DNA from: Tetracentron sinense | Taxonomy: Eukaryota > Streptophyta > Magnoliopsida > Trochodendrales > Trochodendraceae | DNA length: 64,000 bases | Direction of reading: 5' to 3' | Assembly (NCBI GenBank): GCA_015143295.1 | Contig: JABCRI010001368.1 | Location: 29,625 to 93,624, forward strand | Part shown: one piece after another, positions 11,231-22,688 of the stretch | Numbering within the stretch: position 1 is the first letter of the stretch | Layout of the letters: each line of letters begins with the position of its first letter | The notes under the pieces: generated by a model | What the model was told of the DNA's origin: nothing | What the model saw: only the letters and a program-made list of their open reading frames with translations | Databases searched by the model: none | Made by a program: the position numbers and the translations under genes

Positions 11231-13540
11231 TCAATATCTAAGAGCCCTCTTATTTGACTGAAAGAAATTTGACGAGTAAACAGCTGGGTGGAAAAAAGAA
11301 GAAGAAAAGAGTGGAATGTCGTGAGTAAAAAAAGGGAAAAGATCGGAATTGACTAGTCGAACCTGTAAGAGAGAAGCCTTGCTCGTTCGATTGGTGTGCT
11401 TCGATTGGCATTCTTGTAGGTTCAAAATGCAGGATTGCGCTGGCTTGGTTTGGTACCTTAATAAGACCACCAAATTGGGTAAAAACCGTAGCATGAAATT
11501 CTTGGAATTTAGTGAACACTTCATCCTTAGACTTAATAAGGTAAATCCAAGTAGCCCGAGTGTAGTCATCGATAAAAGTAACATAATAACGAAAACCATT
11601 ACTAGAGGTAACCGGAGATTGATCCCAAACATCAGAATAAATAAGCTCAAAAGTAGACCGACATGTATGAATGCGAGAAGGATAAGCAGTGCAAATATGC
11701 ATGTTTAGGAAGCTCACAAGTATCACATTGAAAAGTAGATGAAGAAAATAGTTTACTAAAAGTGGGAACCAAAGAACACAAAGTCTTAGATCCAACATCC
11801 CAAAGCTTGGCATGTCATAAATGACAAATATCATGAGTAGCATCATCAAAAAAAAAAAAATACAGTAGCAGTAGTAGTAGCAGCAGTAGATGGGACATAA
11901 TCAGGAGCATAATTTGTGTCAAGGTAGTACAGCCCGCCTCTTTTCACGCCTCTACCAGCAATCTTTCTCGTAGTCAGGTCCTGAAAAAGACAATGAGAAG
12001 GATAAAACATAACACAACACTAGAGTTTGGTAGTAAGACTACTAACTGAAAGAAGGTTAGAAGATAAATGAGGAACATGTAAAACATGAGATAAAGAGAG
12101 AGACTGAGATACAAGAATGTGTCCTACTCCTAAACAGGAGTAATGAAACCATCGGCCAAACGAACCTTAGCAGTAGGAGATGGAGGTGAATAAATGGAAT
12201 AACCCTATGACTCACTAGTCATATGATCAGTAACTCCATAATCAATAACCCAGCTAGGGGAAGAAGACGATATAGTGCTACCATAGGCCGAGGGAGTATG
12301 GATACCTGTGGCAGCTAGTGAAGATGAAGCAGAAGTCTCAAAATCACTCTGCATATGGAACTCAACGTGGATCATCTTAGCAACCTGAGCTCTCAAGGAC
12401 TCCAAAAGATCACTCGCATCAACTGAGGTTGCAGGTGGAGGATCAATAGCTGGAGTCGTAGCAAAATAAGTAGCAAGACGAGACTGGTAACCCTCAGGAT
12501 AGCCATGCAAACAATAACAATGATCACGATCATGTCCCACTATACCACAGTGAGCATAAGGAGTAATAAATCTGCCATGACCACGAACTCCACGACCATG
12601 ACGACCCCTATCATTTCCCCTACCACGTCCTGGAGGAGGACAAAAATTAGTAGCAAAAGCAGTACGATCTGGATGGAGCATAGGAGGGGAGCTCGACCAC
12701 GACCATGATGACCCCTATCATTTCCCTTACCATGTCCTGGAGGAGGATGGAAATTAGTAGCAAAGTAGTACGATCTGGATGAAGCATAGGAGGGGAGCTT
12801 GACCACGACGACGCCTATCAGTCCTGGAGGAGGACAAAAAGCATTAGTAAAGACAGTACGATATGGATGGAGCATAGGAGGGGAGCTTGAAGATATAACA
12901 ACCCGACGACATTCCTCATTGAACACAGTGGAGTACACTGATCGAAGAGAGGGTAAAGGAGATGGGGCAAGGAGCTGAGTGTGTAACTGCTCAAATTCGA
13001 CATGAAGGCCACCCAAGAAATCATAAATATGATGACACTCAATTTGCTTCGTCATAATCTTGGCAGAAGCAGCGGACAATTCAGAAAGCGGCTCATAATG
13101 GTTCAATTCTTCTAAATGACACTGCAGAGCCCCAAATAATCAGAGATAGACATATCCTCTTGCTGAAAATGAATAATCTCACGAGTGAGTTAATATATCC
13201 GAGCATCATTCTCTACTAAGGCATGAGTCTGAATTAGACTGTCCAAAAGCTCATGACAATCCTTATAATGTAATTCCCGACAATTTGAGACTCCATAGAA
13301 TTAAAAAATCGGCCCAAAATAATGCAATTCTCGGCATTCCAATCTTGGAAATACATGTCTCTGACTACCATCAAGATATCCCATCTTAGAATGACCCCCA
13401 ATATAAAGCTCAACAGAGCTTCGCCACACAAGAAAATTATCATCATTGAATTTAATATTGGTGATAGAGTGGGCAATAGAGTCGGAAAGAGTCGGGGGAG
13501 TAAGAGTCTTAGCATCCATAGGAGCATCTTAAGGGAAAAC
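11231..13540 (-). pseudogene. decayed Ty1/Copia gag to integrase
   Basis: Reading leftward on the minus strand: gag start MDAKTLTPPTLSD with NIKFNDDNFLVWRSSVELYI (from 13519), a UBN2-type gag body with IMTKQIECHHIYDFL (about 13055), a zinc-knuckle-like CAHCGIVGHDRDHC with HGYPEGY (about 12500), a protease site SWVIDYGVTDHM (about 12225), and an integrase start FELIYSDVW with YYVTFIDDYTRATWIYL (about 11550-11660). The protease D-S-G has become D-Y-G, which removes the expected Ser and suggests an inactive enzyme. The integrase is cut before its Glu and no RT follows. Gag also contains duplicated Pro/Ser-rich blocks (12540-12900). Confidence 0.75.
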
Positions 13541-14049
13541 TGAAGTCACACCTCCAAGCAATCAATACCTCATCAAAAACTTATCCATATATATTATGAT
13601 TACCAAAAGCAACCATCTAAGATGCTTTTATAAGAAAATCAAGCATAAAACCCCCTTTAACAGTCAAAAAGGTAGGAAAAGGGTTGAAAAAATCATCATA
13701 GAGCATTCAAAATTTCAAATCTCTTCCAAATGGGGTAAACTCAATTCTAAAACGATCCTTAAAAAAAACCGGTTCACCCATGACCAACAAACAACATTAA
13801 ACTTGCCCCATCTGAGCGAAAAAAATTCTGAATTGAGATAATTATTTTTTCTGAATTTTTCCTTCAAATCATTGTAACTTTCTCAATATTAAATCAAATC
13901 ACACGATATAGGATTCAAAAATCCTCTAAAATCAAGATCTCTAAGAAATTTACCTTCGAAGAACCCAAAAAATGGCCTAGGCCATACAGCTAGAGACATT
14001 CGTACGACTGTGACGTCACAAGGGAGCTCCTCTTTGGTTGTTTTTTTAT

Positions 14050-15500
14050 TATCGGGAAATAGTCATACGAATTCTTTTGTCCCATTTATGATTTTTTTTT
14101 TTTTGATTTGTTCCAAAAATCAATAAATCATCTACATATAGACAAATGATTACTCCACAATCATCATTATACAAATGATTACTCCACTATCACCATTATA
14201 TTTGTAATATATACATATCACTTTTATTTGTACTATATTCATGAGTTATTATCAATCCATATAAATTTTTCTTATCTAAATCACCATTTAATAATGTTGT
14301 TTTAACATCTATTTGGTGAATTATTAAATTATATATGGATGTTATAGAAAATAATACTCGAATTAATGTAATTCTTAATACAGGTGAATATTTATCAAAA
14401 TAATCTATTCATTTTCTTTACTTAAATCTCTTGGCTACTAATTTAATTAGCCTTATATTTTTCTATAAATTCATCAGCTTTAAGTTTCTTTTTAAATATC
14501 CACTTACAATCTATAGTTCTAATTCTAGGATGAGGAACAAGTAATGTCCAAGTACGATTAGACATTATTAAAACCATTTTATTTTTCACAACTTCTCTCC
14601 AAAAGATGACTCATGTGACTCAAATGCCTCCTTTAAAGAAATAGGATCATTCTCTACCATATAGGGTAAAAGCCAGACCTAAAATCTTTAATTTTTTTTA
14701 GTTCTTTTACTCTTTTAATGTTCAATTTCAGTCTCATCTGAATTAATTAATACATGAGTTTTGGAACTAAGATCATTAGTTTTATTAAGATTTTGGTTTA
14801 TTAAACCCCCACTATTTTTAGAATTAAAAGGAAATTATTTTCAAAGAAATCTGCTTCCTTTGATACAATTATAACATTATTTTTAATGTTTAAAAGTCTA
14901 TATGTTTTACTGTTAATCGCATAACCAGTAAAAGCACATCTCCTAGTGTAGGACCTAATTTAATTATTTTAGGATAATTAAATCTAACCATTGCTTAGCA
15001 TTCCTATGTTCTGAAATAATTTAAATTTGGCTTTCTATCTTTCCATATTTCATATTATGTCTTACATTATCTCCTTTATTTAGAGATAAGTGTACACTAG
15101 TATTAAAAATACAGTTACATTTAGACCTTGAATTTTTAACTCTCATTATTTTTAGAATTAAAATGAAAATGATTTTTTTATTTTTTAAATCACATTTTAT
15201 AAATTCTAATTTTCACATTATTATCAAGATCTAAATTATATGTGTCTTATTGTTTATATTAATAAAGACACATCTCCTTAATTCATATCTTAATTTGTTA
15301 TTTTAAGATTATTTAGTCTTACTATAGCTAAACAATCACATATCTTAAAATAACTAAAATTAAGTTACCTCTTCAATTTCATATAATCAGTCAATTTCTT
15401 TTACTTGTGTCCAATCATTCATAGCTATTGCAATTTTATCAAGTCATATAATCATATATGACAATAAAATATAACATGTAATTTCACAAGTAAATTAACT
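14050..15500 (-). pseudogene. highly decayed Ty1/Copia integrase-RT
   Basis: Leftward on the minus strand, fragments read YEIWKDRKPNLNYF (about 15040), then pieces such as KNNVIIVSKEADFFENNF (about 14870), an RT start NRTWTLLVPHPRIRT and CKWIFKKKLKADEFIEKYKA (about 14550-14440), and CLYVDDLLIFGTN (about 14110). A second, more decayed copy of the integrase C-terminal block lies at about 15050-15400, suggesting an internal duplication. It is extremely AT-rich with many stops. It is a separate insertion from the gag-integrase remnant to the left, since the order of domains does not join. Confidence 0.65.
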
Positions 15501-17579
15501 GATAATAAAAAATTAGAGTTTCAAAAATCTGACCGTTCATTGGAAGTATTACCGAGGCGTGTGCATCTGCTACTGTGTTCTCCACATCTTCATGAGCATG
15601 CCAATTTTGACAGATAAAAGTCGAACTTATATGACTCCAATAACAAAGAAAACGCAAAGTCCATACACTAACATTGTGTATGCTTGAGACGGCAAAAGCT
15701 TAGCTTAGCTTGGCTTGGCTAGGCTCATCTCAACACGGTTTGGATGAATCATATATCATAAATGAACATCATGCCATCATTTGTTCACATCATGCCATGC
15801 TCATTTCTTTTACGTTTCTTTCAAACGTTCCCTTTTCAAAGCAATTGTAAAGGCTCCAAAAAAAAAAAAAAAAAGAGTAATCCGTAAGAAGATTCAATGC
15901 ACGTTACCCAAGTCTCCTTTGGTAAGAAAGTAATTGTGCATGCCCCAACATGGTAAGATCTTTCACATTCTCATCTTTTACCATTTCACCTTGTGGAAAT
16001 ATAGCTAAACAATATGTGGCTTCTTGCTCGTCGTGCCTGTCCAAAGGTGAAGCCAGCGAAGGAACGTGGCGCTACCCCGGATCCTGACCGGTTTCCGGCA
16101 CAGTCTAATGAATCAGCATCCGTTCCAAAAACAGAAACGCACGACACCACGCGTTCACACTATATCACACTTTCACACTATATCAACCAAGTGTGTGCCC
16201 ACCACACTAAGGAAACTTATAAAAAATATCTTACTTTCCCTTTTCTGTTAAGACAGAATATTAACCAACTTTTCCTTCCCAAGCTACGCTTTTGATCTGC
16301 AAAAGAAAACAAAACCAAACCAACCCTCTTTCTCCACCAAAACCGTTGGCAATCAAACAGTCCAGACCATGATTTTTCTTCAAGCTACTGTGGTGATCCA
16401 ACCTCAATTAGCCGTTTGCTCCAAAGCTTTTCTATAGACCCGAATCTCTTTTTATTTCCTCCTCTCACATTTTTTTTTGAAAAAAATATATTACGGCCTT
16501 CAAACAGCCGTGAATGTTGTAGCTGGTGGCCGCTTCGGTATTCAACAGGGAAGAAAACAAAAACAACAAAAAATTGTGTCTATCCTCAACCCGGGCATGA
16601 CAACAGACCCACCATGCCGGGTTCGTGGATCTGGCAGATTCAGCGGCTCTTAAAGCATTCTGGTTCATCACGATCTTCATGACCGCCTCGAACTTGGAAG
16701 CTAGCAACTTCATACGCCATTTTCATTGCAAAGATTTTGGATAGGCGATTTAGTAATCGACGATCAGAATTGTCTTAAAATTGTTGTTCCCTTAGGGGTA
16801 AATTACCTATAATCGCTATCCAAAATTACTGTCTCTAAAGAATTCGAACAGTTAATCAATCTTTATTCCAGAAATTCCTGCACTTGAAAATGATTAGAAA
16901 ATTGGTAGCTCGTGTGAAGTGAGGCGCGGATCACGTCGCTCTTTTTAAGACATTTCGCGCCCCCCACAAATGCACTGGGTTGCTAGACACGATACCTCCA
17001 AGATACAATAGTTTCACGCAAATCTATCCCTGACTATAAGCGTGCATAACTTATAGTCGCACACTTACTTTGTTTCTTACCTAGCAATCTCTCAAAAGAA
17101 AAATTCTCAAACATAAGAAAACATAATAGTAGAGAAAACCTTTTCTAATATTCTTCTTTCAATAGAAGGGAAAATACGTAGTATATATAAAAAACTAGAG
17201 CTGTCACATTAGTGACTAATAATTGTGACAATAAACCTTTGAAACGTTTCACACTATTAAGGCCTTAAATGGCTATAATAAAATTAAATAAATTAATATT
17301 TAATTTCTTTTATTTAATTAATTTTGAATCATAATCACCTAAAGGTACAATACAGTTCATGGGCAAACTGGAAAGAAAAAGAACAAAATAAATGAGACAA
17401 CCCATGAGGAGTTTTTGGCATGAAATGGTGTGACATGATAGTTAAAACATTACATAAAACCTCTTTGTAAAATAGATTAACAGAAGTTCAATCTATGAAA
17501 AGCATAGTCCAATAAGTAGGCAGAGAGAGAGAGAGAAAATCACACACTCAAGAGTTGCTTCGACAGGGATTTACCTGAT
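15501..17579. other. intergenic, nothing recognised
   Basis: Moderate-GC segments at about 16010-16180 and 16500-16730 hold short open frames on both strands, but none resembles a known family and none has convincing splice or start context. A GC-rich patch at 16920-16980 (GGCGCGGATCACG...) is also unassigned. These could be remnants of a promoter or gene. Confidence 0.35.
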
Positions 17580-17588
17580 TAAACATTA
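17580..17588. repeat. left target-site duplication (TAAACATTA)
   Basis: Nine bases identical to 17758-17766, flanking the MITE between them. A 9-bp duplication is typical of Mutator-like transposition. Confidence 0.85.
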
Positions 17589-17757
17589 GGGAAATGCTTT
17601 TGAGACCGCAAGATGGCCGAGACCACCGAGACCGTGCACATATGCACGTCATTTCAGGTGGGGCCCACCATGTGAATGAGGGCCCCACCTGAAATCCCTT
17701 GCATTCGTGCAAGGTCTCGGTGGTCTCGGCCCTTTCACGGTCTCAGTAGCAATGTCC
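17589..17757. mobile_element. Mutator-like MITE, 169 bp
   Basis: The element begins GGGAAATGCTTTTGAGACCG and its other end, read on the minus strand, begins GGACATTGCTACTGAGACCG. The inverted repeats continue through GGCCGAGACCACCGAGACC into the centre, so the whole element can fold into a hairpin. A perfect 9-bp target duplication flanks it. There is no coding sequence; it would be moved by a MURA-type transposase from elsewhere. It lies about 0.5 kb beyond the 3' end of the MADS-box gene. Confidence 0.85.
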
Positions 17758-18058
17758 TAAACATTATGCTCATCTGATCTATTTATCAGATGGCTATGAC
17801 CATTGGTTCAGCTCAGTGATGCTTTAGTATGTCATACCTCTTCTAAGCATGTTAATAAGATGTTCACAGTTATAGAGCCAAGTTAAATGCCAAAGGTATT
17901 GATTGACTCGACATTCTAGTGAAGCCTCAACTTTTTGTTAACTTTGGATTTCTTTTTGTCCTTCTCCGATTACGGGTTATTAAATTTTACGCCTTGATCA
18001 ACACAGAGAAGCATCCATGCAAATAACAGAAAATAATGGAAAGAGTAACAAATTGAAC

Positions 18059-18064
18059 TTTATT
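18059..18064 (-). terminator. candidate poly(A) signal of the MADS-box gene
   Basis: AATAAA on the minus strand, 215 bases beyond the stop codon at 18279, a plausible 3' UTR length for a plant gene. No cleavage site can be proven. Confidence 0.4.
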
Positions 18065-18278
18065 AAAAATAGAATGAAAACAAACATCCCCAAACTTGTA
18101 TTACAATGCCGCAATTACAGAAAAATCAATTTCAGACCCAATAAAGAACATATAGAAACCCTAAAAATCTTAAATCTCAAGACTTCCAGGTGAAAATTCA
18201 TCTACACTCTACAGAGACCCCATAAAAAAATATAATATGAACAAAAAAGTATACCCAGAAAAGGGGCCAAAAAATGGA

Positions 18279-18971
18279 TCAACTGAGTAGGCTAAGGAGT
18301 TCATCTACATCAAACATGAAATCAGGATCACATTCTTCTTCCGGATAATGAATTGTGGATTCTATTGTCTCTTCCATCACGGACCTTTGGCTGCTCGTGC
18401 TTGCCCCATCCATAACAGAGCCGCTTTGGCTCCTCGTGCTTGCCCCATCCATAACAGAGCCCATCGAAAGCTGCCTCAGCACATTTTCCTTGAGTTTCAC
18501 CAAAGCTGAGATGATTATCTGCAGCTGTTCAATATCATCGATGCTCTCCATATACTTGTTCCACCGGAACTTTCTCTCAGATTGCTGCAGCTGATTCTCT
18601 AAAATAAAGCTGGTATCTTTCTTGCACTCATCTGTTGTATCATTTCCAACAGCTCCACCGAAATGATCAAGTAGGGTTTCGCCATTATCACATACGGATT
18701 GCTCTAAAAGGAAGCTGGTATCTTTCTTGGACCCCTCTGTTCTATCATTTCCAATAACTCCACCGAAGTGATCAATTAGGGTTTCAACTGACGATTCGCC
18801 GAACGTGAAAGGCTTTCCAGCAGGAGAGAATACTACCATTGCGATCTTAGCGCCTGAGAGAGTGCATAGATCCTTCGCCTTCTTGAATAGACCTTTACGG
18901 CGCTTTGAGAAGCAGACTTGAAGCTTATGCTTGTCCTCAATCTTCTCCATCTTAATTTTCTGACGCCCCAT
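18279..18971 (-). CDS. type I (M-alpha, AGL62-like) MADS-box transcription factor
   Basis: A complete single-exon ORF of 230 residues, starting MGRQKIKMEKIEDK. Residues 1-60 form the MADS DNA-binding and dimerisation domain (FSKRRKGLFKKAKDLCTLSG, then AKIAMVVFSPAGKPFTFG). There is no K-box, as in type I MADS proteins; M-alpha genes of this kind are usually intronless. The family binds CArG-box DNA in the nucleus, and AGL62-like members act in female gametophyte and endosperm development; that role is inferred for this gene. Residues 63-90 are repeated at 98-125 (ETLIDHFGG and ETLLDHFGG), and a 13-residue GSVMDGAST unit is repeated at 171-195. A Leu/Ile-rich helix (about 145-170) and an acidic tail ending DVDELLSLLS could be interaction or activation segments. 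The start is fixed by the family's MGR N terminus. Confidence 0.88.
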   Translation of the reverse strand: MGRQKIKMEKIEDKHKLQVCFSKRRKGLFKKAKDLCTLSGAKIAMVVFSPAGKPFTFGESSVETLIDHFGGVIGNDRTEGSKKDTSFLLEQSVCDNGETLLDHFGGAVGNDTTDECKKDTSFILENQLQQSERKFRWNKYMESIDDIEQLQIIISALVKLKENVLRQLSMGSVMDGASTRSQSGSVMDGASTSSQRSVMEETIESTIHYPEEECDPDFMFDVDELLSLLS

Positions 18972-19157
18972 TGCAAATTCACAGAGAACGAAGATAAAGA
19001 AGAACTAGGATTGAGTTTTTGCAGAGAACGAACAACAATAGAGAATCAGAAAAGTTAGGGTTACAGAGAAGGAAAAGAAAGAATTAGGGTTTTTTTGCAG
19101 AGAACGAACGGGAAGGAAGAATTAGGGACGTTGGGATTTTTCGGTCCTTGTTTTGGC

Positions 19158-19165
19158 TATAAATA
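19158..19165 (-). promoter_or_regulatory. possible TATA element upstream of the MADS-box gene
   Basis: The minus strand reads TATTTATA about 190 bases upstream of the ATG at 18971. The better TATA match (TATAAATA) is on the plus strand and faces away from the gene, so this assignment is weak. The leader between contains three copies of the short motif CAGAGAACGAA. Confidence 0.3.
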
Positions 19166-19544
19166 GACTAAAGCGTTGCAAGGCGGGATTTTTAGTGTTT
19201 TGAAAACCAATATGGACCTGACGGTCGAACCGTCCGGACCGTGAACCCGGAGTCGATCGGCTAGTTTTTTTTTTTTTGGGTCAAGCTAACAATACCACAA
19301 GGCAATGCTACAGGTAATAGAAGGGAAAACACACACACCACTCACACACACACAGCCACATACAACCACTAAGCCCATGAAGAACGGAATGTGTAGAGCA
19401 TCTGTTTGTCACTTTGTCCAACGTCATTTTGACTTTTAGGTGCGTACGGATAGATTTCTCTGAAAGGAAAATATTTCCATATACCGTACCTATAATATAA
19501 GAAGTTTTTAAAAAAATTGATGGGCCATGTCCCTTCCCGCCCCT

Positions 19545-19700
19545 GCCGACCCTTAAGGGTTTACCCACCTATCCTTGGTTTTTCGAAAAAATTATTTTAA
19601 TATTTTTTTTAACCATGGTTAATTTTTCTAAAAATCAAGAATAGGTGCATGAACTCTAGGGGTGGAAGAATCTTTAACCAAAGGGGTGTCAAATATTTTA
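19545..19700. repeat. partial copy of the GGAGTC/CACCCACC hairpin MITE
   Basis: Contains CCCTTAAGGGTTTACCCACC and CTATCCTTGG on the left and the degraded reverse complement (ATAGGTGCATGAACTC, TAGGGGTGGAAGAATC) on the right. This is the same family as 21750-22099, 35144-35406 and 42885-43107. The outer terminal repeats are missing. Confidence 0.6.
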
Positions 19701-19832
19701 TCTCAAATTCCTTAGCCCAGTCAATTATGACAACTAATTCTAAAAGCTTATGCTTGTTCATGAACTCTAGGGGTACATGAACTCTAGGGCTAAGGAATTC
19801 TTCAAATTCCTTAGCCCAATCAATTATGTTAA

Positions 19833-20125
19833 GAGGGAGTTTGGTAATTCTAAACTAAATAGGTAGAGCTTATTTGAAAATGGAACTTATTTGTACTTTA
19901 AATTATTAAGTTAAAGTATAATTTGATGTCTTAATCTTTTAAAAGTAGAAGTTTTATCTCTAAAGAAAAAAGTCGCTTATGTCTCCTAATTACTTTAGAG
20001 GTAAAATCTCTACTTTAAAAAAGATTTAGACATCCAATTAAACTTTAACTTAACAATCTAAAATCCAAATAACTTAATTTTCAAATAAATTCTACCTATT
20101 TAGTTTAGAGTTACCAAACGCCCTC
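19833..20125. mobile_element. long-hairpin MITE, 293 bp
   Basis: The left arm begins GAGGGAGTTTGGTAATTCTA and the right arm, read on the minus strand, begins GAGGGCGTTTGGTAACTCTA. The arms stay complementary for more than 120 bases each (AACTAAATAGGTAGA, AAGTTAAAGT, TCTCTAAAG), leaving almost no loop. No coding sequence. The target duplication is not clear, so the superfamily is open. Confidence 0.75.
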
Positions 20126-20477
20126 AAGTTTCAAGTGTGTTATGTATAAACGTTTTTCTAAATTAAAAAAATGGATATGATGGATCTCATGTCATCATAC
20201 TTCATGAATCCTACTATCCCTATCATACACGTCGTTCAAATTCATATTTTGGAGGGTTTAACAAAGAGACAATAAACTTGGTTTCGTCGTAGGAATGCAT
20301 GCATGTTAACATGGAGTACGGTAGAAAGGGAAGAGAGGTCCTAGGCATGCATATCCAATCGGGATCATGACAATCTCATGCAAATCCAAGTATGAAACAC
20401 TTACTTTCGAAATATATTATCTTGAATATTTAAATTTCTTTTGAAAACAAATGATTATGAAGAACCTTTAAGTATGA

Positions 20478-20753
20478 CTAGCGGGTGACACGTGCGATGC
20501 ACGTGAGAGCAAGGAGAAGGAGTTAACAACAATTAATAGGAGTTAAAAGAAACGCGTGTTAACCCGTGGGTGCGATTGAACTCTCCCTGAGTTCAATCAC
20601 GATTGAGTGTGATTCTATTCTTTAAATAGATAGATGAGGGTAGTTTGGGAATTAAAGTAAAATATTAAATTAAAGTTTTGTTTAATATAAGGGTAGTTTA
20701 GGAATTTCTAAAAATTCAGGCTATGCCTGCCTCTCCGATTATAATAGTAAAGA
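20478..20753 (-). mobile_element. small non-autonomous Helitron, 276 bp
   Basis: On the minus strand it begins TCTTTACTATTATAATCGG (20753) and ends with the palindromic hairpin CACGTGCATCGCACGTG, a short spacer and CTAG (20481-20478). It is flanked by A and T, so the insertion falls in an AT dinucleotide without duplication, as Helitrons do. It has no RepHel gene. Confidence 0.85.
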
Positions 20754-20837
20754 TGATGAAATATGTTGATCGATATTACATTGACTGCCATGTACTCTAG
20801 CCAAAGGGTATATATGCATCAATGACACACTTTGAGA

Positions 20838-20921
20838 AAAACGATTTTTAGCGACCGACACCAACCGTCGCTACAACTCAATTTTCCGTCACAAAAACAT
20901 TTTCTTTTTTGTAGTATTGAT
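20838..20921 (-). mobile_element. possible CACTA-type terminal fragment
   Basis: Read on the minus strand from 20921 the sequence is ACTACAAAAAAGAAAATG followed by TGTGACGG and AGCGACGGTTGG. The CACTACAA-like start with GCGACGG subterminal motifs is typical of plant CACTA elements. Only about 80 bases are present and the first base of the terminus is altered. Confidence 0.4.
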
Positions 20922-21201
20922 TGGGATTAGAACAACAAATGGTGACAAAGAATGATCACACTTGGGATGATTGTATGAAGGTATATTTCTTAATTAAGAA
21001 TTTAAACTTAATAGTTATTTTAACACTATCAATACAACTAAGTAGCTTACATAGATACATGCAGACACACCCGATACAAAACCTTCCAAAAGTAAAGTCA
21101 TGCCATAACTTTAACACTTTGTGCGTGATATTAGAAATTGCACCTACCAGATGGACGATACAATAATTTAGTTCATTATGTAGATAGAATTATAACCGCA
21201 A

Positions 21202-21371
21202 GAGGAATGCTAGCCCTTCTCTCAGTCAAGCTTTATTCTCAACTTCCACCAACCACTTGTCTATTCTTGATGAGAGATAGTGTTTTAACCACCATAACTG
21301 ATTTGATAATGGATAGGTGGTTGGTGGAGGCTGAGAGTAGAGTTTGACCGAGAATAGAGCTAGCACGCCTC
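21202..21371. mobile_element. Mutator-like MITE, 170 bp
   Basis: The terminal inverted repeats run GAGG..TGCTAGC...TCTC.GTCAA.CT and then CCACCAACCAC, covering about 60 bases on each side. Flanks are ATAACCGCAA (21192-21201) and ATAACCGTAA (21372-21381), a target duplication of 9-10 bp with one change. There is no coding sequence. Confidence 0.75.
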
Positions 21372-21749
21372 ATAACCGTAATGCATATGACATGTAACAG
21401 TTAAGATTTTTTGCTACAAGTATGACCAAGCAGATCCTTGCGCATGAATATGATCTATGAACTAGGACAATAGCAATGATTATTTGGTGCTTCTCATTTT
21501 TTTTTTTGATTTGAGATTTTCTACAGTATTTGCTGGTGAGAAGACATTGAAAGACCATGTACTTTCTATACACGCCAATTAAAGTATTGTACATACAAAC
21601 CAATACTTTGGCGCTCCACCAGCAACTATCGTATTTTTATTTTAAATATTTTTTAGAAGAGAAGTAACAAAATAAGCAAAGTTAATTAAAGACTTATTCT
21701 TTTAAGTATTAGGGTCGTTGGCATCACTCCCAATGAAGAGTTCTCTATT

Positions 21750-22099
21750 GGAGTCAAATCTCTACGAGCATTATCACCCTAGAGGTCACCACGTGTCTCC
21801 TTTGACACCCCTTAACCGTGGGTAAGGTTCACCCATCCCTAGGGTTCACCCACCTATTTTTGATTTTTTTTAATAAATAATAATTCTTTTTTTTACAATT
21901 AAAAAACTGTTTGTAATATTAAAAAAACTCTAAAAACAGTTTTTTAATTTTTTAAAAACAATTATTATTTAAAAAAAAAAACCAAAAATAGGTGGGTGAA
22001 CCCTAGGGGGTGGGTGAACCTTACCCACGGTTAAGGGGTGTCAAAGAAGACACGTGGTGACCTCTAGGGGTGATAACCGGACGGAGATGATTCGACTCC
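21750..22099. mobile_element. GGAGTC/CACCCACC hairpin MITE, 350 bp
   Basis: The terminal repeats begin GGAGTCAAATC on the left and GGAGTCGAATC (minus strand) on the right. Inside them is a near-perfect palindrome: TATCACCCTAGAGGTCACCA, then CGTGTC, CACCCCTTAACCGTGGGTAA, GGTTCACCCA, mirrored on the other side. An AT-rich loop (AAAAACTGTTT) lies at the centre. This is the best-preserved copy of the family in the window. Confidence 0.8.
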
Positions 22100-22387
22100 T
22101 TCTCTATTCCATGGGAATAAAAACTTTCCTAACTTCCATGGGTGGGTTACCATCTGGGAAGCGAGACCCACTGTTCCATTACGGTCCTACGACTACCCAG
22201 AACACCTGAACCGAACGATCAAAGCCCTTTCATCTAATAGAAGAAAATGGACAAGCTTCCCATTCAAAACCTGTTTCTCTTATTTCTTGTCTCATCTCGT
22301 CGAGGAATCATGGATCGGAATCATCATCCACTCATAATAAATAATAAATAATATTCAAACATCTCCAATTTCCCCAGTATAACGAAA

Positions 22388-22688
22388 ATGCTCCTCCTCT
22401 CCCACTCTTCTTCCATGGCAGAATTAGGGTTTCGCTCTCCATCTCTGGAACACAGCTCTCCATCATTTACTCACTCTAAAACCCTACAACTGAAGAGTTT
22501 CATTCATAGAAGTCGGTCTGTAGATTTCAACGGTTGCAAGCTTAGGAACGTCAATTTAGGGTTTTGTGAGTGGACGAGGAGGAATCGGAACTTCGTTGTG
22601 AAGTCGAAATCGGTGTTGAGTGTAGATAAAACGGTGGAGAGAGATGAGAGTGGAGGGGTAGGTGAGGAGAACACTGTGGTTAATATTC
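22388..22688 (+). pseudogene. truncated first exon, plastid-transit-like N terminus
   Basis: An ATG-started frame of about 100 genuine codons (MLLLSHSSSMAELGFRSPSL, later RRNRNFVVKSKSVLSVDKTV) rich in Ser, Arg and Leu and poor in acidic residues for the first 70 positions, as in chloroplast transit peptides, turning acidic (ERDESGGVGEENT) afterwards. About 290 bases of unique leader precede it (22100-22387). The frame then runs directly into a MITE; its last dozen codons (to 22726) are MITE sequence ending in a stop. I do not recognise the protein. It may be a gene truncated by the MITE, or exon 1 of a gene whose remainder was lost. Confidence 0.45.

Noticed and set aside
13596..13841. 81-residue Lys-rich frame (plus)
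   Set aside because: It is antisense to the leader of a Copia remnant and is A-rich, a composition effect.
16014..16713. Short open frames on both strands, possible gene
   Set aside because: The translations did not resemble any family and both strands are equally open. Kept only as unassigned intergenic sequence.
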